Source of the DNA: Straminergon stramineum
Lineage: Eukaryota > Streptophyta > Bryopsida > Hypnales > Calliergonaceae
Assembly: GCA_963920665.1 (NCBI GenBank)
Contig: OY987268.1
Coordinates: 23,500,501-23,564,500, forward strand
DNA length: 64,000 nucleotides
Direction: 5' to 3'
The notes beneath the pieces are model-generated. The model was not told the origin of the DNA, ran no database searches, and saw only the letters and a program-made list of their open reading frames with translations. The number at the start of each line of letters is the position of its first letter. Positions within the stretch are counted from its first letter, which is position 1. Positions 62,120 through 64,000 of the stretch are shown here, piece after piece. The translations under genes and the position numbers were made by a program.

Positions 62120-62248
62120 AATGGAAGACGGAGAAGATTGAATGGGAATAGAAATGCGAAAGGATGATGGAATTGTGCAGACTCTGCACTGAGTGGATAA
62201 GGGAGAGTCCATGGTCGTTTTGGGGTACCCCTATTTTCAGCACTTTAA

Positions 62249-62885
62249 CCCCTAAATGCCCAAGGCACCAGATTCTGGTGTTTCGAAAACTTTGAAGTTA
62301 AGTAAAACCCAACCAAATTGCTATTATTAGTAGTTTAGATTTTTGGAGAATTCTTTTTGAAGTCTAGTTTTAGGATCAAAAAGCTGATCTTAAAAATAAA
62401 AGATTATGATTTTTCTATTAAAGATTTTGTGCAAGGATACCCAATGCAATCTTGACTTCCCGTAGTGTTGTGGGCTCTTGGAAATGAGCCTCAAATACAC
62501 TAGATCTTGGAGGCAAAATCACTTTAGAAATTCATTTAAAAAGTTTGAAGAATAGATTTTGAAAAGTTGTAAATTGATTGGGTTTGTGCATGCTAGGCCC
62601 TACAACCTCCTATTTTTGTAGTGATCAAATTTTTAGAGTTGACATGCAAAAAGTGAATTGAAAAATTTTCATAGTTTTTACACCTTCATGATCAAACATT
62701 ATAATCTTTCAATCTGTAAGTGATATTGTTATGTTTTCTTTTCCTATGTGATCTCTAACATGTCTAGTTTGAATTTGTATGGTTACAATTCAAAAGAAAT
62801 TGGTACAACTTATGAAAATGTTGACTTTTTGTTCAATTTAGAACAAATTTCAAGCAACTCCAAACAGGCCTTGGGCATTTAGGGG
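62249..62885. mobile_element. TTAA-type MITE, subfamily 1, best preserved copy
   Basis: Flanked by intact TTAA at 62245-62248 and 62886-62889. The 18-bp terminal repeats CCCCTAAATGCCCAAGGC are perfect at both ends. The 637-bp body has no coding capacity and matches 24806-25453 (inverse) and 45732-46350 (direct). A piggyBac-like origin is inferred from the TTAA target and CCC start. Confidence 0.88.
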
Positions 62886-62889
62886 TTAA

Positions 62890-64000
62890 AAACTCATAAT
62901 TTCCCAATAATCATGTTATGTAAAAAAAATGGACTAGGGGAGGCAACCCATTCCTGACCACTTAAGCAAATACATTTATTTGCAAGGGAGTTTTTAATAG
63001 TGGGAATTTTTCTCACTTGCAGAAATAGAGTTCATAAGATTTCCATAATTTTCAGATTTTTATTTCTCTAAACAAAATTACTATGGAATTTTAGTTGAAG
63101 ATTTTGTTCCACCCCATATTGGTCATACATACCCTCCTATTTTCGACCAAGGGTTGGTTTTAACACTGAGAGTCTTGTAGCCAATCATAATACGCCACAA
63201 ACTATGGTAGGAACTGTACCAACTTTCATCACCTCCTGATTGAAATTACTATACCTTATGTTGCCATACTGGGAGACTAATCAAGAATGGGTTGCCTCCC
63301 CTATTGTTTGATGCAAATTATTTAAATTGATTTTGCTACCAATACTTGGGAGGCAAGGGTTGACATATGCCAAAAAAATTGGGATATTATCATTATTTTG
63401 TAAATTGTATAGGGATATAATAAATCTTTTTGTTTTCAAGCATTTTCCAAATTTTAGATTGCCAAATTCAATGAATTATTGAGTAAGGAATGTTGATCTT
63501 GACCACTAGGTATAATTATTTCTTTAGTTTGAATAATATGTACTATCCCTTATGAGAAACATGTATTTCAATGGGGGATTTGTATTTTTTTAAAGTGATA
63601 CTATCCACCTTATAAGTATAAATTTTCTATTAGTGTGATTAAAAGTCACCCTATAAGTAGCTGTAATTTCCTCTCCTTTTTCTAAACCCACCATATAGTA
63701 GATTTATGGGGAATTTGTCCAAAGGCAATAAGATTAGCACTTGGTACTATTCCAATGAACCACAAATACACACACATAGTACTAACACAATGATAAGTCT
63801 AAGAATTACGATTTTATTGGGATCTCATATAAACATCCACCTTTACTACAAGAATTCTTACAAGGCAAATATAATGAGCAAGCACATGAATATATACTAA
63901 CAACAATAAATAAAAAATATAAACATCTACAATGGCTTGCAATTCCAACAAAGTGGGGCTAGTTCAAATTTGCAATGCCAACTTTTAGCCATTTTGAAGC
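62890..64000. other. AT-rich intergenic sequence
   Basis: No gene, RNA or repeat boundary recognised. Confidence 0.35.

Noticed and set aside
1..64000. CRISPR arrays, bacterial operons, rRNA genes
   Set aside because: None seen; spliced genes and repeats show a eukaryotic nuclear sequence.

Overview
This window is nuclear DNA from a land plant. Four to six spliced genes with GT-AG introns sit in AT-rich intergenic DNA packed with small DNA transposons, fold-back repeats and one decayed L1-type LINE. The proteins are plant-like, and a TTTAGGG-type repeat lies in one promoter. The small-intron genes, the F-box protein and a nuclease-kinase ('crinkler'-type) relic suggest a non-seed plant such as a bryophyte or lycophyte. 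That last placement is inference with low confidence.

Layout. 1-4000: a LINE on the minus strand, carrying about eleven in-frame stops and split by a 757-bp TIR element. 4001-4597: a TTAA-flanked MITE. 4886-9513 (+): GPI mannosyltransferase 3 (PIG-B), 10 exons, 615 codons. 10228-11107: an 880-bp near-palindromic Tc1/mariner-like fold-back. 11980-14167 (-): secreted GH17 beta-1,3-glucanase, 2 exons. 14.2-30 kb: gene-poor, with a fold-back at 15.9-17.28 kb, several TTAA-flanked MITEs, a 70-75-bp minisatellite and other dispersed repeats. 30061-32779 (-): a restriction-endonuclease-fold plus protein-kinase gene with intact splice sites but four in-frame stops. 35383-37090 (-): F-box gene. 37.3-46.8 kb: gene-poor, with more MITEs and fold-backs. 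48007-56577 (+): GBA2-type glucosylceramidase (GH116), 20 exons, 1121 aa. 58941-61824 (-): a three-exon gene of unknown function, probably plastid-targeted, convergent with GBA2. 62.2-64 kb: another TTAA MITE and plain AT-rich sequence.

The genes show no operon-like relationship. PIG-B (GPI anchor assembly) and GBA2 (glucosylceramide turnover) are housekeeping lipid/glycan enzymes. GH17 acts on cell-wall callose or laminarin-type glucan. The F-box protein is a likely SCF substrate adaptor.

The most unusual content is the repeat biology. One set of non-autonomous elements has CCCCTAAATG-type ends and sits in TTAA targets, which resembles piggyBac. A 55-bp exact copy of the F-box exon is embedded, inverted, in a nearby hairpin. 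The nuclease-kinase pseudogene has stops that could all have arisen by C-to-T or G-to-A transitions.
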